A model generated the notes under the pieces. It saw nothing but the letters and a program-made list of their open reading frames with translations, was not told the origin of the DNA and made no database searches. Position numbers and translations under genes: made by a program. Shown piece after piece: positions 51,655 through 57,862 of a stretch of 57,862 nt of DNA. Within the stretch, counting starts at the first letter, position 1. Each line of letters begins with the position of its first letter. Source of the DNA: Chloroflexota bacterium (GTDB lineage: Bacteria; Chloroflexota; Anaerolineae; Aggregatilineales; Phototrophicaceae); contig WTGN01000069.1 of the NCBI GenBank assembly GCA_011523545.1, positions 1-57,862 on the forward strand. The letters are read 5' to 3'.

Positions 51655-52146
51655 ATGTCCGATGACAGAATCAAAGACGCCCTGCGCATGATGCCCTACG
51701 GCTTTTACGCATTCACCACCAACAGCGGCGGCGAAGTCAACGCCATGGTCGTCAACTGGGTGACGCAGATGTCCTACGCCCCGCGCCTGCTCGCGGTTGG
51801 CATTCAGAAGTCCTGTTATTCACGCGGCTTGCTTGAGGTCGGCGGCGTATTCGGCTTGAACATCTTCCTGCAAGCCGATTCCGACGCCATCATGGGCATC
51901 ACCAGCGGGCGCGCCAAGAAACCGGAGAAGATGGCGGAGGCCAATTATAGCGCGGCGCCGGAGACCGGTGTGCCGGTGCTGGCCGATGCCGCCGCCTACA
52001 TCGAATGCAAGGTGACGCAGATCGTTGATGTCGGCGGCGATCACGACATTGTCGTCGGCGAAGCGATCAGCGCTGATGTCATGAAAGCAGGCGCGCCGCC
52101 CGATGTGCTGTCCCTGACGCAGCTCGGCTGGTCTTACGCCGGCTGA
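51655..52146 (+). CDS. Flavin reductase-like protein (FMN-binding split barrel)
   Basis: 163 residues. Split-barrel flavin domain of the flavin reductase family: GFYAFTTNSGGEVNAMVVNWVTQMSYAPRLLAVGI by parts, SRGLLEVGGVFGLNIF and VVGEAISA near the end. Such proteins reduce FMN/FAD with NAD(P)H, often supplying reduced flavin to a monooxygenase; no partner is adjacent. Has its own promoter. Confidence 0.85.
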   Translation: MSDDRIKDALRMMPYGFYAFTTNSGGEVNAMVVNWVTQMSYAPRLLAVGIQKSCYSRGLLEVGGVFGLNIFLQADSDAIMGITSGRAKKPEKMAEANYSAAPETGVPVLADAAAYIECKVTQIVDVGGDHDIVVGEAISADVMKAGAPPDVLSLTQLGWSYAG

Positions 52147-52169
52147 GAATCTTCTCTTTGCTGTCCTGT

Positions 52170-52233
52170 TCCCCTTCTCTGCTTGTGGGGATGCTCCTCA
52201 TGGAGATGAGGAGTGGGCTTAGGGGATGGGGGC
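52170..52233 (+). repeat. Family B element overlapping the glycosyltransferase stop
   Basis: CCCCTTCTCTGCTTGTGGGG, inner palindrome ATGCTCCTCATGGAGATGAGGAG, then AGGGGATGGGGG. The TAA and last codons of the minus-strand glycosyltransferase fall inside it. Confidence 0.8.
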
Positions 52234-53379
52234 CGGCAACTCCCCCGTCTGCAAGACGGCCAGCAGCTGTCCGATCAAGCTGTCCAGGCTGTGCGCCCGC
52301 ACTACGCCAGCGCGCAGCCGTCCACCTATTTCGGCGCGTTCTTGATACGTCAGGGCGAAGAGCCGCTCAATCCGATCGCGCAAGCCGGCCGCATCATCCG
52401 GCCCGGCCGTCAGAAGCAAATCGGCATAATCGCCCAGCAGTGGCTTGAAGGCGGGATTGCAGACGATGGTCGGCGCGCCGCAGGCCATGCTTTCCAGCGC
52501 CGCTTTATCGAAGAGCCCGCTGGGACTCAAATTGACTGCGACCGTCGCCCGTCGATACCAGGCGCGCACATCGGCCGCCGGCAGATTGCCTGTGAAAAGG
52601 CAGCGCTCGCCCATGCCCAGCTTTTGCGCCACCGCCTTCAGCGCCCGCTCATAATCGAGGGCGCCGCCGGATTGCGCGCCGCCGATCAAGGCAAGCCGCG
52701 CCGCCGTCCCCGCCACCGCTTCAATTGTGGTCGCTTGATGTTTTATCGGCGCCAGACGCCCCACTTGAACGACAAGTTCACCCCCATCCCCAGCCCTTCC
52801 CCCATCAAGAGGGAAGGGAGACTGTTTCTCACGATTATGCGGTGAAGTCCCTCCCTCATCTTGGGGGAGGGATTTAGGGTGGGGGGAAGGTCGGTAAAAC
52901 TGGGTATCGATGCCATGCCCGATGACGCGCAGTTTGTCGGTCTGATAGGGGAAGCTGGTGGCATGCGCGCTGACGGCTCGCCAGGACATGTTCAGCCCCA
53001 GCCGCAATTGCGCCGAGCGCTGCCGGTGCGTATACCAGAGCACGGTGCGGATTCCGCGCGCAGTCAGAAGTGGCCCGGCCAGGCCGGCGAAGAGCGGCAT
53101 CATGTGCGCGAAGCAGACATCGTACTTGTTCAAAGCCAACAGCCGCAGCAATTGACGATAAAATTCCGCCAGGCGGCGCGCTCGGTTCCAGCCCCGTTCG
53201 CGCCCGGCCGAGTACAGGCGCGTGTTCGCCGGCAAGTCGTACTCGCCGCGATACATGGTCAGCACATCCACGCTTTCGCATTCGGCGGCCAAGCGGCGAA
53301 TCCACTCGCAGGCGAAGCCCAGGACGGGGTCGCGCTCATCCGTCTTCAGATTGAATAGCAGCAGGCGCAGCGGCGGCAT
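52219..53379 (-). CDS. Glycosyltransferase (GT4) carrying an in-frame repeat insertion
   Basis: 386 residues, GT-B fold. N-terminal domain to VIGHGIDTQFYRP (about 153-164), C-terminal domain from LVVQVGRLAPIKHQ (202 on) with the donor-site region NLSPSGLFDKAALESMACGAPTIV. Between them, residues 165-200 (52780-52887) are the translation of two intergenic repeat elements, rich in Pro, Gly and charged residues, placed exactly in the linker that joins the two domains. The C-terminus LPAPIP and stop also come from a repeat. The reading frame is intact, so the protein is probably made. Substrate unknown. Confidence 0.85.
   Translation of the reverse strand: MPPLRLLLFNLKTDERDPVLGFACEWIRRLAAECESVDVLTMYRGEYDLPANTRLYSAGRERGWNRARRLAEFYRQLLRLLALNKYDVCFAHMMPLFAGLAGPLLTARGIRTVLWYTHRQRSAQLRLGLNMSWRAVSAHATSFPYQTDKLRVIGHGIDTQFYRPSPHPKSLPQDEGGTSPHNREKQSPFPLDGGRAGDGGELVVQVGRLAPIKHQATTIEAVAGTAARLALIGGAQSGGALDYERALKAVAQKLGMGERCLFTGNLPAADVRAWYRRATVAVNLSPSGLFDKAALESMACGAPTIVCNPAFKPLLGDYADLLLTAGPDDAAGLRDRIERLFALTYQERAEIGGRLRAGVVRAHSLDSLIGQLLAVLQTGELPAPIP
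52781..52821 (-). repeat. Family B element inside glycosyltransferase
   Basis: CCCCATCCCCAGCCCTTCCCCCATC then GAGGGAAGGGAGAC, read in frame on the minus strand as SPFPLDGGRAGDGG. Confidence 0.85.
52847..52886 (+). repeat. Second repeat inside glycosyltransferase
   Basis: GTCCCTCCCTCATCTTGGGGG then AGGGATTTAGGGTGGGGGG, nearly identical in type to 50827-50866. Read in frame on the minus strand as PHPKSLPQDEGGT. Confidence 0.85.
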
Positions 53380-53458
53380 AAATCAGCTAGTCGCCGGGAT
53401 TAGAGGCGCGACATGCGCCAGTTCATGAACATGGCAAATCACAGGTGAGGTGTCAGGC

Positions 53459-53749
53459 TTATGGATAATTGAGCGCGTCAATCGCTGCGGCCGCGGCGAA
53501 ATCCTTGGCGGTGAGCTTGTTGCCGGCGTCGTGGGTGGTGAAGGACACGTTCACGCGCCGCCAGCCGATTCGCAGGTCCGGGTGATGATCCAGGCCCTCG
53601 GCGATCACCCCGACGCTGGTGGCGAAAGCCAAACCGGCGAGATAATTGTCGAAGCGGAATTCTTTCGTCAGCTCATCGCCGACCCGCGCCCAGCCATTCA
53701 ATTTGGCCAGTCCGTCATTGATCTGTGCGTCGCTTAACGCTGCCGTCAT
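53459..53749 (-). CDS. 4a-hydroxytetrahydrobiopterin dehydratase (pterin carbinolamine dehydratase)
   Basis: 96 residues, full family length. Recognised by NGW near the start, the active-site stretch EGLDHHPDLRIGWRRVNVSF and THDAGNKLTAKDFAAA. It removes water from the carbinolamine formed by aromatic amino acid hydroxylases, or takes part in molybdopterin/pterin metabolism. No hydroxylase gene is adjacent. Confidence 0.92.
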   Translation of the reverse strand: MTAALSDAQINDGLAKLNGWARVGDELTKEFRFDNYLAGLAFATSVGVIAEGLDHHPDLRIGWRRVNVSFTTHDAGNKLTAKDFAAAAAIDALNYP

Positions 53750-53824
53750 TTTATGTCGCTCCTCCCAATCGTACTTTCTGACACGTATTCTCGTGCAAGC
53801 GGCGCGTCTGTACTGGCCGGCGCT

Positions 53825-54664
53825 CTAAAGCGGCATCGTGCAAGCGCTGCAATTGCAGCCATCGCATCCATCGTCCGCGCGCGCCATCGGCACATAACCG
53901 CTTGTACCGTATTGCAGGCCGAGCTGCTCAGCCAGGCCCGGCAAGTGCTGCAATAGCGCAGCCCCCGGGCAAGCGGTCGACGGATTGAACTGACTGTGGC
54001 CGGCCAAGTGCGTCAGGGCAAGCGCCTCAACGAGCCAGCTTCCAAGGTCTACGGCCGCCGCCCACTGTGCCGCGGAGGGCGCCGCAAAGCGATAATCCCC
54101 CAGCAGGCAGAGGCCGGCGCTGCCTGTATTGTGGCCGGCCGTGTGGACGCCGCGGGCCGCCAGATCGCGCCCTTCATAAATCCTGCCATCAACATCAATC
54201 ATAAAGTGGTAGCCAATGTCCGCCCAGCCACGGTCTTCGCGGTGCAATCGCTGCACTTCCATCAAGGTCGCGCGGCCATCGGCCTCATAGAATGCGCCGT
54301 GATGCATGATCAGGGTCTGATAATTGTCGCGCAGGTCGCCTTCATAACCATACCAGCCGGCAGGATTGCTCGCTCGCTGGTAAGCGCCATTTTCGTTGCG
54401 CGCCGAGTGATCGACCGGCAGCGCGCCCCATTCTGCGCGGCGGACGATGGTCGGCCGGCTGGATTGCGGCGACGCGGCCGGCATGTCGGCAGCGTGCGGC
54501 AGAACAACCAGGCGCGGTCGGCTGCGCAGGAAGCCGGTCGCAATGGCAGCGAGGCAGGCCGCGCTGGTTGCCGCCAGCCCCTGGATGAGTTGCCGCCTGC
54601 TGGGTCCGCGTCGCTTCTGATGCGTCCGCCGGCTCATGAGGTCGCTCGATTCAGAGTTCTTCAC
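53825..54664 (-). CDS. Tat-exported peptidoglycan-recognition-type amidase
   Basis: 279 residues. Twin-arginine signal (SRRQLIQGLAATSAACLAAIA) then an amidase_2/PGRP domain from about residue 72. Zinc site H121 (in MHHGA), Y152 (GYHF), H223 (AGHSQ) and C232 (TACPG) match active N-acetylmuramoyl-L-alanine amidases. After the domain is a short tail with four cysteines (C267, C270, C272, C275) that may bind metal or form disulfides. Start at 54664 or at ATG 54637. Likely cell-wall turnover or attack on other bacteria. Confidence 0.87.
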   Translation of the reverse strand: MKNSESSDLMSRRTHQKRRGPSRRQLIQGLAATSAACLAAIATGFLRSRPRLVVLPHAADMPAASPQSSRPTIVRRAEWGALPVDHSARNENGAYQRASNPAGWYGYEGDLRDNYQTLIMHHGAFYEADGRATLMEVQRLHREDRGWADIGYHFMIDVDGRIYEGRDLAARGVHTAGHNTGSAGLCLLGDYRFAAPSAAQWAAAVDLGSWLVEALALTHLAGHSQFNPSTACPGAALLQHLPGLAEQLGLQYGTSGYVPMARADDGCDGCNCSACTMPL

Positions 54665-54813
54665 GCGTCTTTATGAGTATAGCCGAGTTGATGCTTGGCG
54701 CTCAGGTCTTTTGCAATACGGCGGGGAATCGCAAATGGCATATCCGGATGCTTGGATTATACTTACGGAAGTCAGTCATTTGTCCGGTCACGAAGAATGG
54801 ACGATAGCAGCCA

Positions 54814-55470
54814 GTGTCGAATGACAGCTTTTTCGTCGTTATCGAAGGCATTGACGGCGCGGGCAAGACCAGCATCGCCCGGGCGCTTAGTGATATTCTG
54901 CGACAGACGCTTGGCGAGAACGTCCTGCTGACTGAAGAGCCCCACAACGCATCGCTCATGGGCGCGGAGATACGCAGCGCCTTAAGACGAGAGCGCGAGC
55001 TTAGCCCACTTGAGTTGGCGCAAGCATTCGCGCTCAATCGAAGCAATCACCTCAACACCTGTATCGATCCATTTCTTCAAGGCGACAAGCGAATCGTCAT
55101 TTGCGATCGATATTTGCTTTCCTCGCTGGTGTATCAGTCGCGCGATGGCATTACGATGGAGGATGTCTACCAGATCAACCGCTGGGCGCGCGTGCCGGAT
55201 TTAACCATATTGCTGCAGGTGTCCGCCCATATTGCTTACCAACGCATGGATGAGCGCAGCAAGAGCGCGCGAGAGCTGTTCGAGAATGATTTGCCGACGC
55301 GCCTCAAGAAATACTGCGATGGCGTCGAACTGCTTCGTGGCAAGGGACAACGCATCATCGCTGTGGATGGCGATGGCGAGCTGCCCGAGGTGATCAATGA
55401 CGTGCTGAGCGCAGTCCAAGAAGGAGCGCCGTCCTGGCTGCGCATCCAGCCGCCGCTGCTTTTGGGCTAA
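54814..55470 (+). CDS. tmk: Thymidylate kinase
   Basis: 218 residues. P-loop GIDGAGKT (12-19), DRY motif (ICDRYLLSSLVYQ) and the LID region RSKSARELFEND. Phosphorylates dTMP to dTDP. Starts with GTG at 54814. Some divergence from the usual LID makes a related deoxynucleoside-monophosphate kinase possible. Confidence 0.85.
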   Translation: MSNDSFFVVIEGIDGAGKTSIARALSDILRQTLGENVLLTEEPHNASLMGAEIRSALRRERELSPLELAQAFALNRSNHLNTCIDPFLQGDKRIVICDRYLLSSLVYQSRDGITMEDVYQINRWARVPDLTILLQVSAHIAYQRMDERSKSARELFENDLPTRLKKYCDGVELLRGKGQRIIAVDGDGELPEVINDVLSAVQEGAPSWLRIQPPLLLG

Positions 55471-55544
55471 CTGGCGCGCCGCCGACAGGCCACCGTCAGC
55501 AAGAACTTAGTTCTCACAGAACAATCAACTGGCGACAATAAGAG

Positions 55545-55580
55545 TTGGTAGGGGCTAATCGCCGAAACGCCAGCCCTGCC
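55545..55580 (+). repeat. Degenerate family A hairpin
   Basis: GGTAGGGGCT ... AGCCCTGCC with imperfect stem. The gap 55471-55750 holds this, the next hairpin and the radical SAM promoter. Confidence 0.45.
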
Positions 55581-55597
55581 GATAACACGCGATTTCG

Positions 55598-55618
55598 GGC
55601 GACTTGATAAGTCGCCCC
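55598..55618 (-). repeat. Family A hairpin repeat, core GACTT
   Basis: Perfect 9-bp stem GGGCGACTT / AAGTCGCCC, then CTACA. Confidence 0.9.
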
Positions 55619-55715
55619 TACACAATTCGACTCGATAGAGCGCGGTAACCGAGAATGCGTCAAAAGCGTTCCGCGTAAAGCATTGCCCGAACAAGAAAGT
55701 CCGCCACAAATCCAC

Positions 55716-55742
55716 TTGACAGGCGCACAGTTGTTCTATAAT
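55716..55742 (+). promoter_or_regulatory. Promoter of radical SAM/HhH gene
   Basis: TTGACA and TATAAT, both perfect hexamers, but with a 15-base spacer. The -10 ends eight bases before the ATG, so transcription would begin almost at the start codon. Confidence 0.6.
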
Positions 55743-55750
55743 ATGGGGGC

Positions 55751-56914
55751 ATGGCTGGCCGTCTCGTCTCCGAAACTTTGACCAAGCTCTCGCAAATGGG
55801 CGATGTCACCCTGCACGAACCGGCCGGCGACCGCCCCCAAGCCGAGCGGGCGCGCCGAACGCGCAAGCAGGAATTCAACTTCAGCGATTGCATCGCCAAC
55901 CTGCAAACGCCGCGCGGGCCCAAGCCAGTGCTGAAATCGATGATGACAACCGCCTGCGAGCGCAACTGCAATTATTGCGTCTTCCGCGCCGGGCGCGCGA
56001 AAACCAAACGCGTCACCTTCTCGCCGGATGATATGGCGACCGCCTTCGAAACGCTGGAAGGCGCCGGCAAGGTGGACGGGCTTTTCCTCTCCTCCGGCAT
56101 CATCAAGGGCTCGGTCACGACCCAGGACAAAATCATTGACACCGCAGACATCATCCGCAACCGACAGGGCTATCGCGGTTACATCCACTTGAAGATTATG
56201 CCCGGCATCGAATATGACCAGCTCTATCGCTCCATGCAATTGGCAGACCGCGTCTCGGTCAATCTCGAAGCGCCAACCAGCGAGCGCCTGGCCGCCCTCG
56301 CCCCCAAGAAGATCTTTATTGAAGAACTGGTGCGGATGCTGCAATGGGCGCAGCAGATCCGCCGCGATCATCAAGATGAAAGGCTGGCAAGCAGCATCAC
56401 CCAGTTCGTGGTCGGCGCGGTCGGCGATACGGACCTGGAATTGCTGTCCATGAGCGACAAGCTCTACAGCCAGGCAAAATTGGCCCGCGTTTATTACTCC
56501 GCCTTCGGCCCAGTACCGGGTACGCCATTCGAAAATCTGCCCGCCACTGAAGCGATTCGCGAATTCCGTTTATATCAGTCCAGCTTTCTGCTGCGTGATT
56601 ACAAATGGGATGTCGAAGAGCTGCCCTTCCTGCGCGATGGCAATCTGCGGACCGATGTCGACCCCAAGCAGGCTTGGGCAGATGAACACTTGCAGCACCA
56701 GCCGGTCGAAGTGATGGCCGCCGAGCGCGAACAGCTGCTGCGCATCCCGGGCGTGGGTCCCGTTGGCGCGAACGCCATCATCCGCGCCCGCCGCCGCGGC
56801 AAACTGACTGAGTTGATCCACCTCAAGCAAATTGGCATTCGTACGCCGGACAAGCTGGCGAAGTATGTGCTGCTCAATGGCGTACAGCCGGCCCATCAGC
56901 TCAAGCTCTTTTGA
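55751..56914 (+). CDS. Putative DNA modification/repair radical SAM protein with helix-hairpin-helix
   Basis: 387 residues. Radical SAM cluster motif C69xxxC73xxC76 (ACERNCNYC), preceded by KSMMTTAC, and a C-terminal helix-hairpin-helix DNA-binding motif LLRIPGVGPVGANAII. This combination is the family annotated as putative DNA modification/repair radical SAM protein, often found beside a uracil-DNA-glycosylase-like partner. No partner lies within the window (the next gene is a sugar-binding protein). Reaction not established. Confidence 0.85.
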   Translation: MAGRLVSETLTKLSQMGDVTLHEPAGDRPQAERARRTRKQEFNFSDCIANLQTPRGPKPVLKSMMTTACERNCNYCVFRAGRAKTKRVTFSPDDMATAFETLEGAGKVDGLFLSSGIIKGSVTTQDKIIDTADIIRNRQGYRGYIHLKIMPGIEYDQLYRSMQLADRVSVNLEAPTSERLAALAPKKIFIEELVRMLQWAQQIRRDHQDERLASSITQFVVGAVGDTDLELLSMSDKLYSQAKLARVYYSAFGPVPGTPFENLPATEAIREFRLYQSSFLLRDYKWDVEELPFLRDGNLRTDVDPKQAWADEHLQHQPVEVMAAEREQLLRIPGVGPVGANAIIRARRRGKLTELIHLKQIGIRTPDKLAKYVLLNGVQPAHQLKLF

Positions 56915-57052
56915 GTATAGTCTAAGCGGTAAAGTTTGCGCAGCGGGCGCGCTCCCCGCGGCATTGTGGCGCCTGTGTCTGCAGATTGCGTTGTGATTGC
57001 AGATGGAAACTGCCAGACGCAACTGAGAATGCGAACGCTGGGCGCGCGCTTG

Positions 57053-57081
57053 TTGAAATCCACTTGACGTTTCGCTAGAAT
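57053..57081 (+). promoter_or_regulatory. Promoter of importer 4 binding protein
   Basis: TTGAAA, 17-base spacer, TAGAAT; expected start near 57088. Confidence 0.65.
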
Positions 57082-57144
57082 CTATGATTGAGGATAGCCA
57101 TCCGGCTATCGTAAAGGCCATGAATTCTTGAAGGAGTTCTGATT

Positions 57145-57862
57145 ATGAAACGCGCAATACGTCTGCTAATTGTGTTCAGCATTTTGGCTGCGCTGGGGGC
57201 CGGCATCAGCGCTCAGGGCGACTACGCCGAGGGCACGGAAATCAGCCTGCTGCAATGGAGCCATTTTGTGCCCCGTTACGATGAATGGTTCGATGGCTAC
57301 GCCGCCGAATGGGGCGAGGCCAACGGCGTCGGCGTGACCGTCGATCATGTGAACTTCACCGAGCTGTTTTCCACGCTTGCAGCGGAGATTGACGCCGGTG
57401 AAGGCCATACCATTGTAGAGGTGCTCTTCTCGCCGGCATCATTCATTGACGGCTTGCACGACCTGCGCGATATCAACGAGCAGGCCGCGGCAAACTGGGG
57501 CGAGCGCGCCGCGACCTGCCAGGCCGCTTCCTACTTGCCCGTGGTCGACACCTACTATGCTTACACGCACGGTTATGTGCCCGACCCCGGCGATTATGAC
57601 ATCGCGCTCTGGACTGACGCCGGCTACCCGGAAGGGCCCAAGACCTGGGATGATCTGCTCGAAGGCGGGCGCGCAATCTTCGAATCCACCGGCATCCCGG
57701 TTGGCATCGGCATGAGCCCCGAGCTGGACAGCCGCATGGCGAACCGCGCCGCTATCTGGAGCTTCGGCGGCAGCGTTCAGGATGAGGACGAAAATGTCGT
57801 GCTCAACAGCGAAGAGACCATCGCCGCCGTCAAATATCTGGCGCAGTTGCAGAACGAAGCCA
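57145..57862 (+). CDS. Sugar ABC transporter substrate-binding protein (importer 4), 3' truncated by window end
   Basis: 239 codons visible, open to the window edge. Signal peptide (MKRAIRLLIVFSILAALGAGISAQ), then a family 1 solute-binding start: ISLLQWSHFVPRYDEWFD, VLFSPASFIDGL and the TYYAYTHGYVPDPGDYD segment. AAGGAG lies eight bases before the ATG. Presumably followed by permeases outside the window. Confidence 0.85.
   Translation, partial: MKRAIRLLIVFSILAALGAGISAQGDYAEGTEISLLQWSHFVPRYDEWFDGYAAEWGEANGVGVTVDHVNFTELFSTLAAEIDAGEGHTIVEVLFSPASFIDGLHDLRDINEQAAANWGERAATCQAASYLPVVDTYYAYTHGYVPDPGDYDIALWTDAGYPEGPKTWDDLLEGGRAIFESTGIPVGIGMSPELDSRMANRAAIWSFGGSVQDEDENVVLNSEETIAAVKYLAQLQNEA

Noticed and set aside
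7160..55618. Family A hairpins as Rho-independent terminators
   Set aside because: None is followed by a T-tract, several occur upstream of genes, and they occur in both orientations.
1..57862. tRNA, rRNA, riboswitch and transposase genes
   Set aside because: No cloverleaf-like TTCGAATC segments, rRNA landmarks or transposase motifs were seen on either strand; by-eye reading could miss a diverged one.

Overview
The window reads as a chromosomal segment of a GC-rich, free-living heterotrophic bacterium. The best fit is a Chloroflexota (Anaerolineae-like) lineage. This is an inference from three things: several carbohydrate ABC importers without their own ATPase, a MutL-family ATPase next to orphan membrane proteins, and a very high load of short palindromic intergenic repeats. 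No rRNA, tRNA, CRISPR array, plasmid origin or transposase was seen.

Layout. 0-6 kb: a zinc-type dehydrogenase, a type IIG restriction-modification gene broken by one in-frame TGA, a membrane-anchored pentapeptide-repeat protein and a small coiled-coil gene. 6.5-11 kb: a Wzz-like protein, a threonine dehydratase/enolase-superfamily pair, an AadA-like nucleotidyltransferase and a lipoprotein. 11-22 kb: the ATPase of a BMP-type (nucleoside-like) ABC transporter, separated from its two permease genes by about 7 kb. Those 7 kb carry a sugar importer, a sulfite-oxidase-like enzyme and an AT-rich AIPR-type defence gene with a small partner. 22-25 kb: Nudix, PAP2-like and WD40 genes. 25-33 kb: a catabolic cluster of Gfo/Idh/MocA oxidoreductase, zinc dehydrogenase, sugar importer, Ser-type sulfatase and N-carbamoyl-type amidohydrolase. 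33-39 kb: AttH/CrtC-like protein, methyltransferase, epimerase, glycosyltransferase, CPBP-like protein and MBL hydrolase. 39.8-43.2 kb: a third sugar importer. 43.2-43.8 kb: a small AT-rich gene pair. 43.8-50.0 kb: a tight six-gene operon of four membrane proteins, one small protein and a MutL-family actin-like ATPase, with no glutamate mutase subunits nearby. 50-57.9 kb: coiled-coil paralogue, MscL, flavin reductase, a glycosyltransferase with repeats inserted in frame, pterin dehydratase, Tat-exported amidase, dTMP kinase, radical SAM/HhH protein and the start of a fourth sugar-binding protein.

The strongest unusual signals are: (i) the MutL-ATPase/membrane operon; (ii) a family of 9-bp-stem hairpins whose outer bases are constant while the inner bases vary but stay self-complementary; (iii) G-rich repeat elements just upstream of seven start codons, always G-rich on the coding strand; (iv) repeat DNA that has become protein: an in-frame insert in a glycosyltransferase and the C-terminal tails of a permease and of the pentapeptide protein; (v) a duplicated cassette carrying a small coiled-coil gene behind a near-consensus promoter; (vi) a mosaic, AT-rich target-recognition half of the restriction gene, and a decayed permease fragment beside a 30-bp duplicated site.

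The three complete sugar importers each have a binding protein and two permeases but no ATPase, so they presumably share one encoded elsewhere. Most functional calls rest on motifs read by eye.
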